A stretch of DNA of 64,000 bases from contig NZ_JAVIZM010000001.1 in the NCBI RefSeq assembly GCF_031453555.1, forward strand, positions 998,001 through 1,062,000, written 5' to 3'. Below are positions 34,762 to 43,870 of this stretch, piece by piece. The DNA comes from Bacillus sp. SLBN-46. Its GTDB lineage: Bacteria > Bacillota > Bacilli > Bacillales > Cytobacillaceae. The notes below the pieces were generated by a model. It made no database searches. It was not told where the DNA came from and worked only from the letters and a program-made list of their open reading frames with translations. The position numbers were made by a program, and so were the translations under genes. Every line of letters starts with the position of its first letter. Within the stretch, counting starts at the first letter, position 1.

Positions 34762-35700
34762 ATGAACGTGTTAGAAATTAAGAACTTAACGAAAAAATTC
34801 AGTGATTTTATTGCTGTCGATCATATGAGCTTATCTGTTGCGGAGGGAGAAATCTTTGGGTTCCTTGGAGCCAATGGCGCTGGGAAGAGTACGACCATTA
34901 ATATGATTGCGGGCTTGTTACGTAGCAATGAGGGGACAATCGCGATTCTTGGCAAGGATAGTGTCAAACACAGCCGCTTTGTCAAAATGAATATTGGGAT
35001 GGTTCCGCAGGACCTCGCCATTTATGAGGATATGACGGCCTATGAAAATGTGAAATTCTTTGCCGGCTTGTACGGCTTACGCGGGGCGGAATTGAAGGAA
35101 CGAGTGGAGGAAGCCCTTGAATTTGTCGGCCTCCAGGATAAGCATAAAAGCTATCCGAAAAGTTTTTCCGGAGGGATGAAACGACGGTTAAATATCGCTT
35201 GTGCCATTGCTCATCGACCAAAGCTGATTATTATGGATGAGCCAACGGTGGGCATCGATCCGCAGTCTCGAAATTACATCCTCAATTCAGTACGCAAGTT
35301 AAATGAAATGGGCTGTACGATCATTTACACGAGCCACTATATGGAGGAAGTGGAGGAAATCTGCACACAGATTGCCATCATCGACCACGGGAAAATTATT
35401 GCTGAAGGCACAAAGGAGCAGTTGAAATCCATCATCACCAATACAAAGGACTTGTGGGTGGAGGTCAAATCCACGGAACACGTGAACATCGGGTCCATTA
35501 AGGAGATTAGTGGGGTTGAAGCCGTTTCCGTCGATGAAAATGTCATAAAAATCAACTCGGATACCGGGGTGAACAACTTAAATAAAATCATTGAGCATTT
35601 CATGAGTAATCATATCGAAATCCGTTCGTTGGAAGAAAAAGCACCAAACCTAGAGACAGTATTTTTAACCTTAACCGGCAGGAATTTAAGGGACCAATAA
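34762..35700 (+). CDS. ABC exporter ATP-binding protein (LnrL-like)
   Basis: 312 residues. Walker A is G-A-N-G-A-G-K-S-T-T, Q-loop V-P-Q-D, signature F-S-G-G-M-K-R-R, Walker B L-I-I-M-D-E-P-T and switch His in Y-T-S-H-Y. A C-terminal ~80-residue extension is typical of drug-exporting DRA-family ATPases. It powers the two permeases that follow. The ATG at 34762 has AGGGGTGA upstream. Resistance to linearmycin-like polyenes is inferred from gene order and similarity only. Confidence 0.9.
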   Translation: MNVLEIKNLTKKFSDFIAVDHMSLSVAEGEIFGFLGANGAGKSTTINMIAGLLRSNEGTIAILGKDSVKHSRFVKMNIGMVPQDLAIYEDMTAYENVKFFAGLYGLRGAELKERVEEALEFVGLQDKHKSYPKSFSGGMKRRLNIACAIAHRPKLIIMDEPTVGIDPQSRNYILNSVRKLNEMGCTIIYTSHYMEEVEEICTQIAIIDHGKIIAEGTKEQLKSIITNTKDLWVEVKSTEHVNIGSIKEISGVEAVSVDENVIKINSDTGVNNLNKIIEHFMSNHIEIRSLEEKAPNLETVFLTLTGRNLRDQ

Positions 35701-35718
35701 GGAGAGGAGGGGACTCCC

Positions 35719-36831
35719 ATGAACATTATCAATATTGCTTGGAAGGGGATTAAATCGGACTTCCGAGACACAAGAACCTTGTTTTTCATGCTAGCTTTTC
35801 CGATTGTCTTAATGCTCGTCCTTGGCTCCGCCTTGTCGAATACATTTACGACCAGTCTTCCTGTGGATGATATCCATGTGTTCTATACAGATACGACAAC
35901 GGGTGAGAATTTCCAACACTTTATCGCTGAGGTGAAAAAATCAGAGGTCCATTTTAAGAAATTCACCGATCAAGCAAAGGCGAAAAAGGAAGTTCAACAA
36001 AGTAAAGTGGATGGATATGTGGAAGTGTCAGAAAAGGGGATTCAGCTGTATCTCAATAATGGCAACAGTATTGAAGGAAGTATCCTACAAGGCATGCTTT
36101 CTGCTTATGTCGATCAATACAATATCGCCTCTGAAATTATGAAGATGGCGCCTGACAAGTTGGCCACTGCGTTTACTCCTGGAAAACAGGCTGATTTTAT
36201 TAAAGAAACCTCGCTGCAACCGGATAAGCAGCCTAGTTCGATGGACTATTATGCGATTGTGATTACGACGATGATTATCCTGTACGGGGCGATGTCGGCC
36301 AGTTCGTTAATTGTGGAGGAACGAGTGAGAGGGACGGCGAATCGTCTGATTGCCTCTCCGATTAGAAAAAGTGAAATTTTTATCGGGAAAGTGCTCGGAA
36401 GTCTCGTGAGTAATAGCTTGTGTGCCTTGCTAGTCGTTCAGCTGAGCAAACTATTATTCCACGCGAATTGGGGCGATCATCTAGGGATGGTATACATGGT
36501 CCTGCTGACCGAAATTATCTTTGCTGTGAGCTTGGGCATAGGTATCAGCTTCGTGTCCAAAACAAGTGCCGCTCCCAAAGTCAGTATCATGTTATTTGTG
36601 CAGTTGTCCTCCTTTTTTGGGGGAGCTTATTTTAGAATTGTGAATCCGGAGGGTTTCTTCAAATTTATTACGGAGCTTTCGCCTCTCACCTGGATGAACA
36701 CGGGGTTAATGAAATTGATTTATGCGAATGACCTATCTGCAGCCGTCCCAGCGATCACAATCAATCTGGCTGGGTCACTCCTGTTTTTACTAGTGGCAGT
36801 TATCTCTTTACAAAGACGGGAGGGGCTATAA
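35719..36831 (+). CDS. ABC-2 type permease (LnrM-like)
   Basis: 370 residues. First helix at about 20-42, a large extracytoplasmic domain (45-175), then five helices in the C-terminal half with the R-G-T-A-N-R-L-I-A-S-P-I motif that marks ABC-2 permeases. GGAGAGGAGGGG is 6 bases before ATG. It pairs with the next gene, which starts right after its stop. Confidence 0.9.
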   Translation: MNIINIAWKGIKSDFRDTRTLFFMLAFPIVLMLVLGSALSNTFTTSLPVDDIHVFYTDTTTGENFQHFIAEVKKSEVHFKKFTDQAKAKKEVQQSKVDGYVEVSEKGIQLYLNNGNSIEGSILQGMLSAYVDQYNIASEIMKMAPDKLATAFTPGKQADFIKETSLQPDKQPSSMDYYAIVITTMIILYGAMSASSLIVEERVRGTANRLIASPIRKSEIFIGKVLGSLVSNSLCALLVVQLSKLLFHANWGDHLGMVYMVLLTEIIFAVSLGIGISFVSKTSAAPKVSIMLFVQLSSFFGGAYFRIVNPEGFFKFITELSPLTWMNTGLMKLIYANDLSAAVPAITINLAGSLLFLLVAVISLQRREGL

Positions 36832-37977
36832 ATGAAGGATGTCCTCTGGTTAATTCAGAACACATTAAGTAAGACGTTTCGCAATAAGAAAAACATAATC
36901 ATGTATCTGTTTATGCCGTTAATTGGAATTTTCATTGCGTTTATTGCCTATGGCGGGGATCAGAAAGCCCTTCTACATGTAGGCGTCGTCAATCAAGACA
37001 AGAGTGAGGTGACGACCGACACGATCGATTTTCTCAAAGGGTTAGAGAATGTGAAGGTTTCTGAGGTCGATGCGGAAAAGGTACAGGATCAGATTACATC
37101 CGGTAAACTGGACTGTGTTATCACTTTTGAAAAAGGCTTCACGGAAAGCGTGTTGAACGGTACGCCGGGCTCTATCCAGATTAGTTCCATCAAAGGGGCA
37201 GCCGTTACAGGCTTCGTGAAATCCTATTTATATCAATATATCAATAATATCGCGACGATTAGTCGGGCGGCCGATGGGAATCAACCTCTGTTTGCGCAGA
37301 TGTATAAGGACTATCAGCAATCAACCTATACACTCGCCACCCATTCATTAGCGGATTCATCGAAAAATAAGAATATGACCAATCAAACGATTGGTTTCCT
37401 GATCATGATCATGCTGATGTCAGCGGGGAATCTGTCTGAGATCATTCTGTTGGAAAAAGAACAGCGAACCTATTTCCGCTTATTATCGACGCCAATTAAT
37501 GCTAGAAAGTATCTATTATCCAATGTCATCGTCAACATGATTGTGATGACGGTACAGGTAGTTATTACGCTTACCATCATGAGAAATATGTTCCATATTG
37601 GCATCGGCATGTCCTTCTGGGAAGCGGCCTTCGTGATGTTACTATTTTCCTTGATTGCGGTAGGTTTATCGCTTGTCATCATCTCTTTCGCAAACAACAG
37701 AAATGCAGTAGGGGCCTTACAAAATTTAATCATTATGCCAACCGTCATGCTGTCCGGCTGCTTCTGGCCAGTGGAAGTGATGCCTACATCCTTGCAAAAA
37801 ATAGCAGTGTTCCTGCCACAGCGCTGGACGTTAGATACATTAACCAAACTGCAGGAAGGAAGCTCCTTTAGCAGCTTGTATTTACACTTCATTATCCTAT
37901 TCGCCTTTGCAGTAGCCTTTTTCTTACTAGCCGTCTATCGCTTTAGCAGAAACAACACGACACAGAACTTTATTTAA
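36832..37977 (+). CDS. ABC-2 type permease (LnrN-like)
   Basis: 381 residues with the same layout as the previous permease: one N-terminal helix, an extracytoplasmic domain (about 40-180), five C-terminal helices and the motif R-T-Y-F-R-L-L-S-T-P-I. The two are paralogous and likely form a heterodimer. The ribosome binding site lies inside the upstream gene. A palindromic element 6 bases after the stop may end the transcript. Confidence 0.9.
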   Translation: MKDVLWLIQNTLSKTFRNKKNIIMYLFMPLIGIFIAFIAYGGDQKALLHVGVVNQDKSEVTTDTIDFLKGLENVKVSEVDAEKVQDQITSGKLDCVITFEKGFTESVLNGTPGSIQISSIKGAAVTGFVKSYLYQYINNIATISRAADGNQPLFAQMYKDYQQSTYTLATHSLADSSKNKNMTNQTIGFLIMIMLMSAGNLSEIILLEKEQRTYFRLLSTPINARKYLLSNVIVNMIVMTVQVVITLTIMRNMFHIGIGMSFWEAAFVMLLFSLIAVGLSLVIISFANNRNAVGALQNLIIMPTVMLSGCFWPVEVMPTSLQKIAVFLPQRWTLDTLTKLQEGSSFSSLYLHFIILFAFAVAFFLLAVYRFSRNNTTQNFI

Positions 37978-37983
37978 AAAAGA

Positions 37984-38026
37984 GGGGACAGTCCCCCGTT
38001 GCGCTAAAGCGCCGGGGGACTGTCCC
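37984..38026. repeat. 44-bp palindromic element, copy 10 (loop inverted)
   Basis: Arms GGGGACAGTCCCCC and GGGGGACTGTCCCT around GTTGCGCTAAAGCGCC. The loop core is GCGCTAAAGCGC, the reverse complement of the usual GCGCTTTAGCGC, so this copy is in the opposite orientation. Confidence 0.95.
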
Positions 38027-38163
38027 TAAAAATTTTTTTAGACTCCCTAAATAGTTGATTTGATAATAATGGAAACACTTACAATCCCAAAATAATATTT
38101 TCTGATGATTGACAAGATACAAATAGATTAGTAATATCAAAAATGTTAAAAAAAACTAATAAT

Positions 38164-38267
38164 TCTTATCGAGAGTGACCGAGGGACTTGGCCCTATGAC
38201 GTCCGGCAACCCCCTAAATGGGAAGGTGCCAATTCCAGCAGAATGGCTTTCATTCTGAAAGATAAGC
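38164..38267 (+). ncRNA. SAM-I (S-box) riboswitch aptamer
   Basis: Classic S-box: P1 strands CTTATC (38165) and GATAAG (38260), then GAGAGTGACCGAGGGA, GGCCCTATGACGTCCGGCAACC and AAGGTGCCAATTCCAGCAGAATGG segments. It lies 140 bases before metN and, with the following terminator, shuts off the methionine transporter genes when S-adenosylmethionine is plentiful. Confidence 0.97.
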
Positions 38268-38289
38268 TTGAAATAATTGTTTGTATTTC

Positions 38290-38321
38290 GATGCTCCTTT
38301 CAGTTGAAAGGGGCATTTTTT
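38290..38321 (+). terminator. S-box expression-platform terminator
   Basis: ATGCTCCTTTC...GAAAGGGGCAT hairpin followed by TTTTTT. The 3' side of the aptamer P1 and the intervening AATAATTGTTTG could form the alternative antiterminator. Confidence 0.9.
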
Positions 38322-38406
38322 GTATGGAAAAACCAACAGAGTCCTAGCAAGCTTACTAGACAAACATTATCTTAAAATATCGCTTATGAAAAAAGAGGTC
38401 AACATT

Positions 38407-39420
38407 ATGATTGAAATACGTCAGTTAACAAAGGAATATAAAACAAAAAACGGCACGGTCAAGGGAGTCGATGACGTTTCCTTAACGGTTCAACGAGGAG
38501 AGGTCTACGGTATCGTTGGCTACTCTGGTGCCGGAAAAAGCTCGTTGCTACGCTGCATCAATTTGTTGGAGCAGCCAACTTCGGGAAGTATTACCGTCGA
38601 TGGGACGGACCTTACTTCCTTAAAAGGGGAGAAGCTCCGCCTAGCACGGCTAAAGATTGGCATGATTTTTCAACACTTTTACTTAATCAGCCAGAAGACG
38701 GTGTATGAGAACATTGCTTTTTCCCTGAAGGCGGCCAACTATCCGAAGAATCAAATCAGCGCACGTGTCATGGAATTACTAGAAACGGTGGGACTTGCGG
38801 ATAAACGGGATGTGTATCCAGCCCAGCTGAGCGGGGGACAAAAACAGCGGGTGGGGATTGCACGAGCACTCGCCAATAATCCAACTGTCCTGCTGTGTGA
38901 TGAGGCAACCTCCGCCCTCGACCCGACAACAACCAAGTCGATTTTGAATCTATTAAAAAAGATCAACAAGGAACTCAACATTACGATTATTCTTATCACG
39001 CATGAGATGAACGTAGTCAAAGAAATTTGCCACCGGATGGCGATTATGCAAAATGGGAAGGTCATTGAAGAGGGAACGGTGTACGACATCTTCGCCAACC
39101 CTAAAGCGGAACTTACCAAAGAATTTATTGATAGCGTGGTATCCTTTGACGTTCCGGAATCCATTATCACTAGCTGTGAAGGGCCGATTATCAAGGTGCT
39201 GTTTAAAGGAAAAGTCGCCGGTGAGGGTGTCATTTCCGATATGCTGCAGGCATTCAACGTTAAAGGGAACTTCCTTCATGGTTCGATTGAATACATACAA
39301 GAACTGCCGCTTGGCATTTTCATTATGGAACTGAAAGGTGCGAAGGAGGAAGTGGCAACGGCCCTTCGATACATCGAGGACCGGGCAGCGCAAGTGGAGG
39401 TGTTACGTAATGGGCTTTGA
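38407..39420 (+). CDS. metN: Methionine ABC transporter ATP-binding protein
   Basis: 337 residues. Walker A G-Y-S-G-A-G-K-S-S, signature L-S-G-G-Q-K-Q-R, Walker B V-L-L-C-D-E-A-T-S-A-L-D and the C-terminal ACT-like NIL domain (about 265-337) that senses methionine. It sits under an S-box and upstream of metI and metQ. The ATG at 38407 is preceded by AAGAGG; upstream in-frame codons run back into the leader. The stop overlaps metI by 11 bases. Confidence 0.95.
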   Translation: MIEIRQLTKEYKTKNGTVKGVDDVSLTVQRGEVYGIVGYSGAGKSSLLRCINLLEQPTSGSITVDGTDLTSLKGEKLRLARLKIGMIFQHFYLISQKTVYENIAFSLKAANYPKNQISARVMELLETVGLADKRDVYPAQLSGGQKQRVGIARALANNPTVLLCDEATSALDPTTTKSILNLLKKINKELNITIILITHEMNVVKEICHRMAIMQNGKVIEEGTVYDIFANPKAELTKEFIDSVVSFDVPESIITSCEGPIIKVLFKGKVAGEGVISDMLQAFNVKGNFLHGSIEYIQELPLGIFIMELKGAKEEVATALRYIEDRAAQVEVLRNGL

Positions 39421-40085
39421 TTTTCAGCATCTAGTGAGAGTTAATACCAGATATCAATACCGCTTTTATGCAAACGATTTATATGATTGTGATTTCTTTA
39501 GCGATCGCCATCGTCATTGGCCTTCCAGTGGGAATCTTGTTATTTGTCACCGATAAAGGGTTGTTTTTACAAAATCGCCTCGTTCAAGTGACTATGGGAT
39601 TCCTGGTTAACTTGATCCGGTCCATTCCCTTTATTATTTTGCTGGTTGCGTTAATTCCGTTAACCGACTTCATTGTTGGTTCAACGATTGGACCGACAGC
39701 GGCAAGCGTTTCGCTTTCAGTGGCGGCCATTCCATTCTTTGCCCGAATCGTCGAAACAGCATTAAGGGAAATCGATAAAGGGGTCATCGAAGCGGCGATT
39801 GCGGCAGGAGCGACTCCAACCATGATTATAAAAGATGTTTTGCTCCTTGAAGCAAGGTCAGGAATTATCTCGGGTATTACGTTGACCCTTATTAGTTTAA
39901 TCGGGTTTTCGGCCATGGCCGGTACAGTGGGTGGCGGCGGAATTGGAGATTTAGCGATTCGCTTTGGATACTACCGCTATGACAATACCATCATGATTGC
40001 CACTGTCGTTATATTAATAGTCTTAGTTCAGTTTATTCAGCTACTTGGTGATTTTGTTGCCAAAGTTGTCGATAAAAGAAGATAA
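39410..40085 (+). pseudogene. metI: Methionine ABC transporter permease, frameshifted near its start
   Basis: The ATG at 39410 has GGAGGTG at ideal spacing and reads M-G-F-D-F-Q-H-L-V. It then leaves the MetI frame, which resumes as E-L-I-P-D-I-N-T-A-F-M-Q-T-I-Y-M at about 39438. Removing one A at 39437 (GTG-A-GAG) gives the usual continuous MetI N-terminus V-E-L-I-P. The rest is intact: five helices and the E-A-A-I-A-A-G-A-T-P loop. The internal ATG at 39468 has no ribosome binding site and would lose the first part of the protein. Either the transporter is crippled or the base is an error. Confidence 0.88.
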
Positions 40086-40103
40086 AGAAAGAAGGAAAAA
40101 GTC

Positions 40104-40934
40104 ATGAAAAAATGGTTTTTAACAATGGTTTTAGTTTTAGTCGTGGGTGCGTTAGCGGCTTGCGGCAGCAGTTCAGACAACAAAGACAAAGCAGAAGCAA
40201 AATCAAAGGATATTAAATTAGGGGCTACTGCTGGTCCGTACAGTGATATGTTGAAGGAAGCGATTGTTCCTGGTTTAGAAAAGAAGGGCTACAAAGTTGA
40301 AATTGTGGAATTCAGCGATTACATTCAGCCAAACAAAGCATTAGATAATGGGGACATCCAAGCAAACCTATTCCAGCATTCTATCTATCTAGAGAATTTT
40401 GCAAAAGAAAATAACATGAAGCTGTCTGCATTGATTTCTGTACCAACTGCACCAATGGGGCTTTACTCTAAGAAATACAAATCATTGGATGAAGTGAAGA
40501 ACGGAGCAACGGTTACGCTTCCGAATGACCCAACAAACGCGGCTCGTGCCTTAAATACACTTCGTGATGAAGGCCTAATTACAATTAACGAAAGTGCCGA
40601 CCCGTTGAAAGTTTCTGAGAAGGACATTGTTGAAAATAAGAAAAACTTGAAATTCCAAGCAATTGAAGCAGGCCAGCTTCCACGTTCTGTGGACAGTGTC
40701 GATTTAGCTGCTGTACCTGGAAACTTTGCATTGGCTGCAAAAATGAACCTGCTAGATGCACTATCACTTGAAAATATGCTAGATTCCTATCGCAATATCG
40801 TTGCGGTAAAAACAGAAAACAAAGATTCTCAGCTTGCAAAAGATATTAAAGAAGTCGTCGAATCTGCAGACTTTGAAAAAGTCATTGATGAGAAGTTCAA
40901 GGGCTTTGGGAAACCTGCGTGGATGAAGAAATAA
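40104..40934 (+). CDS. metQ: Methionine-binding lipoprotein
   Basis: 276 residues of the NlpA/MetQ family. Lipobox L-A-A-C-G (Cys about 20), then I-K-L-G-A-T-A-G-P-Y-S-D-M-L and the conserved E-I-V-E-F-S-D-Y-I-Q-P-N, L-F-Q-H-S-I-Y-L and L-P-N-D-P-T-N-A-A-R-A-L blocks that build the methionine pocket. It is the last gene of the S-box operon. GAAGGAAAAAG precedes ATG. A palindromic element lies 12 bases after the stop. Confidence 0.95.
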   Translation: MKKWFLTMVLVLVVGALAACGSSSDNKDKAEAKSKDIKLGATAGPYSDMLKEAIVPGLEKKGYKVEIVEFSDYIQPNKALDNGDIQANLFQHSIYLENFAKENNMKLSALISVPTAPMGLYSKKYKSLDEVKNGATVTLPNDPTNAARALNTLRDEGLITINESADPLKVSEKDIVENKKNLKFQAIEAGQLPRSVDSVDLAAVPGNFALAAKMNLLDALSLENMLDSYRNIVAVKTENKDSQLAKDIKEVVESADFEKVIDEKFKGFGKPAWMKK

Positions 40935-40945
40935 GGGAAAAGGAT

Positions 40946-40989
40946 GGGGACAGTCCCCCGGCGCTTTAACGCAGCGGGGGACTGTCCCC
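40946..40989. repeat. 44-bp palindromic element, copy 11
   Basis: Arms GGGGACAGTCCCCC and GGGGGACTGTCCCC around GGCGCTTTAACGCAGC, between the convergent metQ and pectate lyase stops. Confidence 0.95.
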
Positions 40990-40995
40990 ATTTTT

Positions 40996-43590
40996 CTACT
41001 TCTTCTTTTGCCCCGGAGGCATCTGTTTCACGTGAATGTTAAGTTCTGTTGTTACTCCATGGTATGATACCGAAATGGTTGTTTTTCCTTTTTTACCGGC
41101 TTGGACGCCGCCGCTTTGGTTCACCACCGCAACAGTTGGATCCGCACTAGTAAACTCCAAATCATCGGTCAATGTTTTGACTGACCCATCATAATAAGTA
41201 CCCTTCACTACAAGCGAAGCTGGTTCTCCTTCTCTTAAGGATTCTGGACCTTCCACTTTAATGGATACAGGGTTAGCTGCTAACGCGCCGACATGGGCTC
41301 CCGCTTTACTTAGTTCGCTCTCAGGAGCTAAGCGGAGGAAGTTTCCATAATTAATGGCGCCATTTTGATATCTAGTAAACTCTTCAGGGACATCAAGGCT
41401 GACGAAGTCACTAGCTGAAACTACCGTACCAGCACTATTCACTGTCTTTGACCCATCAAAGAGGAAATTCGTCTCATCCACATTTCCACTAATCGAATCC
41501 CTGATGGTACCACCGTTCGTCCTAAACGAGAGATTATTTTTAAATATTCCCTGCTCCGCAGCTGTAAAATAAGGATTGATTCGGAACACATAGTTAAAGC
41601 GTTTGTTGTTGAAAGAAGTGTTGTTCTCGACGACAATTTTTCCAGGGTTAAAATTATCGGTAAAGCCGTCCATATTGTTATCAAACGCAATATTGTTTCG
41701 GACGATGTGGGCAACTGGAAGACCTTCGCCACCTAGCTTAAAGCCATTCCCCTGATTGCCCTCCTCGTTATAGCCATTACTTAGCTTCCCGTTGCTATAA
41801 GCAATATTTCCGTCCAAGGTGATTGGCATATTTGCCCCTTCGTTCGTTCGGTTATATAGATCCCAGCCATCATCCACATTGTGATGGGCGATATTGCCTT
41901 TAAAAACATTGCCAACACCCACGCCTAGCTTGGCGGCAAATCCATCCGCATTTTCATCACTCAAATCGCGGTTGTCATGAGATTCACAATTTAAAATCAA
42001 ATTGTACTTCGGCCATTTTTCCGGATCTGAACCGCTGCCGCTAATTTGCAAGCCGGTATCTCCGTTAAAATTGAAGAGCATCTGCTCAACTACATTGTGA
42101 TTTCCGCTTACTCTCATCCCACTGGAAACGGCTCCTGTTATTTGAATCCCAGCCAAATGCCAATAATCCGCATTTAACTTCAGGACATTTCCAAGATGGT
42201 TTTGACCATCAATGGTGACCTTTTCACCGTTATAGGCTGCCAAGGTTTTCACTTTATCCTTCGAACCGCTATATTCCTTTTTAATATCGATGATAGCGGA
42301 AGGAGTATAGGTGCCTTCGCGCATAAAAATGGTTTCGCTTGGTAAAACGTATTTGATGGCTGTTTCTAAATCCATCGGGTCGTCGATAGTGCCTCGGGCT
42401 GAACTTGTCCCATTAGGAGACACATAGAGTCCAGCACCCGAATTGTACACCTTCTTTGTTACCTTAAGGGTTTTTGTAATCGGAGTAGAATCAGGCGCTC
42501 CCGTTGGTGAATAGGTCACGCTGAAATCCGTTGTATCGTTTTCCAAATTGGTTGCAAAGGAGTAGACCTCATCCTTCTTCAGCGCTTCACTGCTGACAAC
42601 TTCAGTTCCATCCCTGGTCACTGTAATCGTTCCATCGTAGTTGGCGAGTGCTTTTAGCTCATAGTCAGCCGAGCCAATTTCTGGTGCAGAAACGATTTCC
42701 ATGGCTGCCTTTGGTTCAACAATAGGTGCTGGCGGTGTCGGTATGGTATGAGCCTCACTTAGTGTTAATCTCGCATTTCGCACCGTCATTTTCGCATTTC
42801 TTGCTGCATAAAAGCCTACATACATGTGATCCGGATCAATCACCTGTACCATGTCAGCTCCTGTGATTCTTTTTTCAAAAGTCTTCTGCTCTGATAAATG
42901 GGTAAAGGTCGCAGACATAATAAATTCGCTATCCGTTCTCTCTAGTTTCATTCGTACGGGAGTTCCAATTGGAAGTTTGTATGTCGAATCTGTTGTAAAA
43001 GGTGAGGCCTTTAATTCACTTCCTAAGTTCCCCCATGGATATTTAACCCCTGTACGATAGATGGGACTGACCCCGCCACGCATCATACCCACGCCAAAAA
43101 TGTTGGATGCTGCAGGAACTTCCTCATACCCTAAAATCATTGGATCCTGACGTGCGGCACCGTTGATATCTCTTACCATGATACCGGCACTTTCCTGTCC
43201 GTTTGGTCCAGCACCTGTTTCCGGTCCAAACTGGTCAATGGTGATGTCCGCTTCAAGAATGAAGTTGTGCACCTTTGGATCCAGCTTTGTGTTGTAAAAA
43301 GTCAGTCCGTCATGTCCCGGTGCCAATTTCCCGCCTCTACTCTCTAAGATGATATCACCATCAATGGTCCCAGGATTTTCAGGATGGGCATAGTTTGTCC
43401 CTACCTTTTCCGGCAAGACGTTCGGTGCGAAGCTTAAATCGGTCGACTGACCAAAGGTGATACTTTCCCATTTTAATTGGGAGGCATTCGTCTCCTCTGC
43501 AGCGTTTGCAGGAGAGACCAGCATAGGTGCTGTACTTAGCAATAATGCCAAGGAAAGAAAGATACTCCATACTTTAGTAAGCGTTTTCAA
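40996..43590 (-). CDS. Secreted family 9 pectate lyase with Big_2 domain
   Basis: 864 residues. The signal peptide ends near P-A-N-A-A-E. A laminin-G/concanavalin-like N-terminal module (about 35-285) follows, then a fibronectin-like stretch, then the right-handed beta-helix (about 385-730). Within it N-C-E-S-H-D-N-R-D-L-S-D-E-N-A-D-G-F-A-A-K-L-G-V-G is the PL9 signature with Ca-binding Asp residues and the catalytic Lys. A C-terminal Big_2 domain (about 780-855) likely binds the wall. It cleaves polygalacturonate outside the cell. The start is TTG at 43590, 7 bases after GAGAGGAG; it encodes L-K-T-L-T-K as M. Confidence 0.83.
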   Translation of the reverse strand: MKTLTKVWSIFLSLALLLSTAPMLVSPANAAEETNASQLKWESITFGQSTDLSFAPNVLPEKVGTNYAHPENPGTIDGDIILESRGGKLAPGHDGLTFYNTKLDPKVHNFILEADITIDQFGPETGAGPNGQESAGIMVRDINGAARQDPMILGYEEVPAASNIFGVGMMRGGVSPIYRTGVKYPWGNLGSELKASPFTTDSTYKLPIGTPVRMKLERTDSEFIMSATFTHLSEQKTFEKRITGADMVQVIDPDHMYVGFYAARNAKMTVRNARLTLSEAHTIPTPPAPIVEPKAAMEIVSAPEIGSADYELKALANYDGTITVTRDGTEVVSSEALKKDEVYSFATNLENDTTDFSVTYSPTGAPDSTPITKTLKVTKKVYNSGAGLYVSPNGTSSARGTIDDPMDLETAIKYVLPSETIFMREGTYTPSAIIDIKKEYSGSKDKVKTLAAYNGEKVTIDGQNHLGNVLKLNADYWHLAGIQITGAVSSGMRVSGNHNVVEQMLFNFNGDTGLQISGSGSDPEKWPKYNLILNCESHDNRDLSDENADGFAAKLGVGVGNVFKGNIAHHNVDDGWDLYNRTNEGANMPITLDGNIAYSNGKLSNGYNEEGNQGNGFKLGGEGLPVAHIVRNNIAFDNNMDGFTDNFNPGKIVVENNTSFNNKRFNYVFRINPYFTAAEQGIFKNNLSFRTNGGTIRDSISGNVDETNFLFDGSKTVNSAGTVVSASDFVSLDVPEEFTRYQNGAINYGNFLRLAPESELSKAGAHVGALAANPVSIKVEGPESLREGEPASLVVKGTYYDGSVKTLTDDLEFTSADPTVAVVNQSGGVQAGKKGKTTISVSYHGVTTELNIHVKQMPPGQKKK

Positions 43591-43700
43591 ATCTTCATCT
43601 CCTCTCAAAGAAATATGTAACACTTGAAAGTATAGAGTATCTTTTATTTTTTAAAAATTAAAAATCTTTAGATATTTGTTTGATATTTTTCGTTTTTTGC

Positions 43701-43714
43701 GGGGACAGTCCCCC
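43701..43714. repeat. Palindromic element, copy 12 (single arm)
   Basis: GGGGACAGTCCCCC followed by GCTTGGGTACAGCG; the second arm is absent. It is in the 280-base gap between the pectate lyase and SPFH starts, where no clear promoter was found. Confidence 0.8.
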
Positions 43715-43870
43715 GCTTGGGTACAGCGTCACAGTCTAAAAGTCCCGAGTGAGCCATCTGTTCTTGTTGAATAAAGTTGGAACTGTTTTCATACAGTTAT
43801 CTAAACGGTCTTTCTTCTGTGGAAAAGTGGGGTAGCTTCGCTTGGTTCGAGTTTATAAGGAGGGAGCAGC

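Noticed and set aside
39468..40085. metI starting at the internal ATG
   Set aside because: No ribosome binding site, and it loses the conserved N-terminus that exists in another frame from 39410.
40779..40991. Minus-strand frame beginning in the palindromic element after metQ
   Set aside because: Shadow of metQ with an apparent start produced by the repeat.
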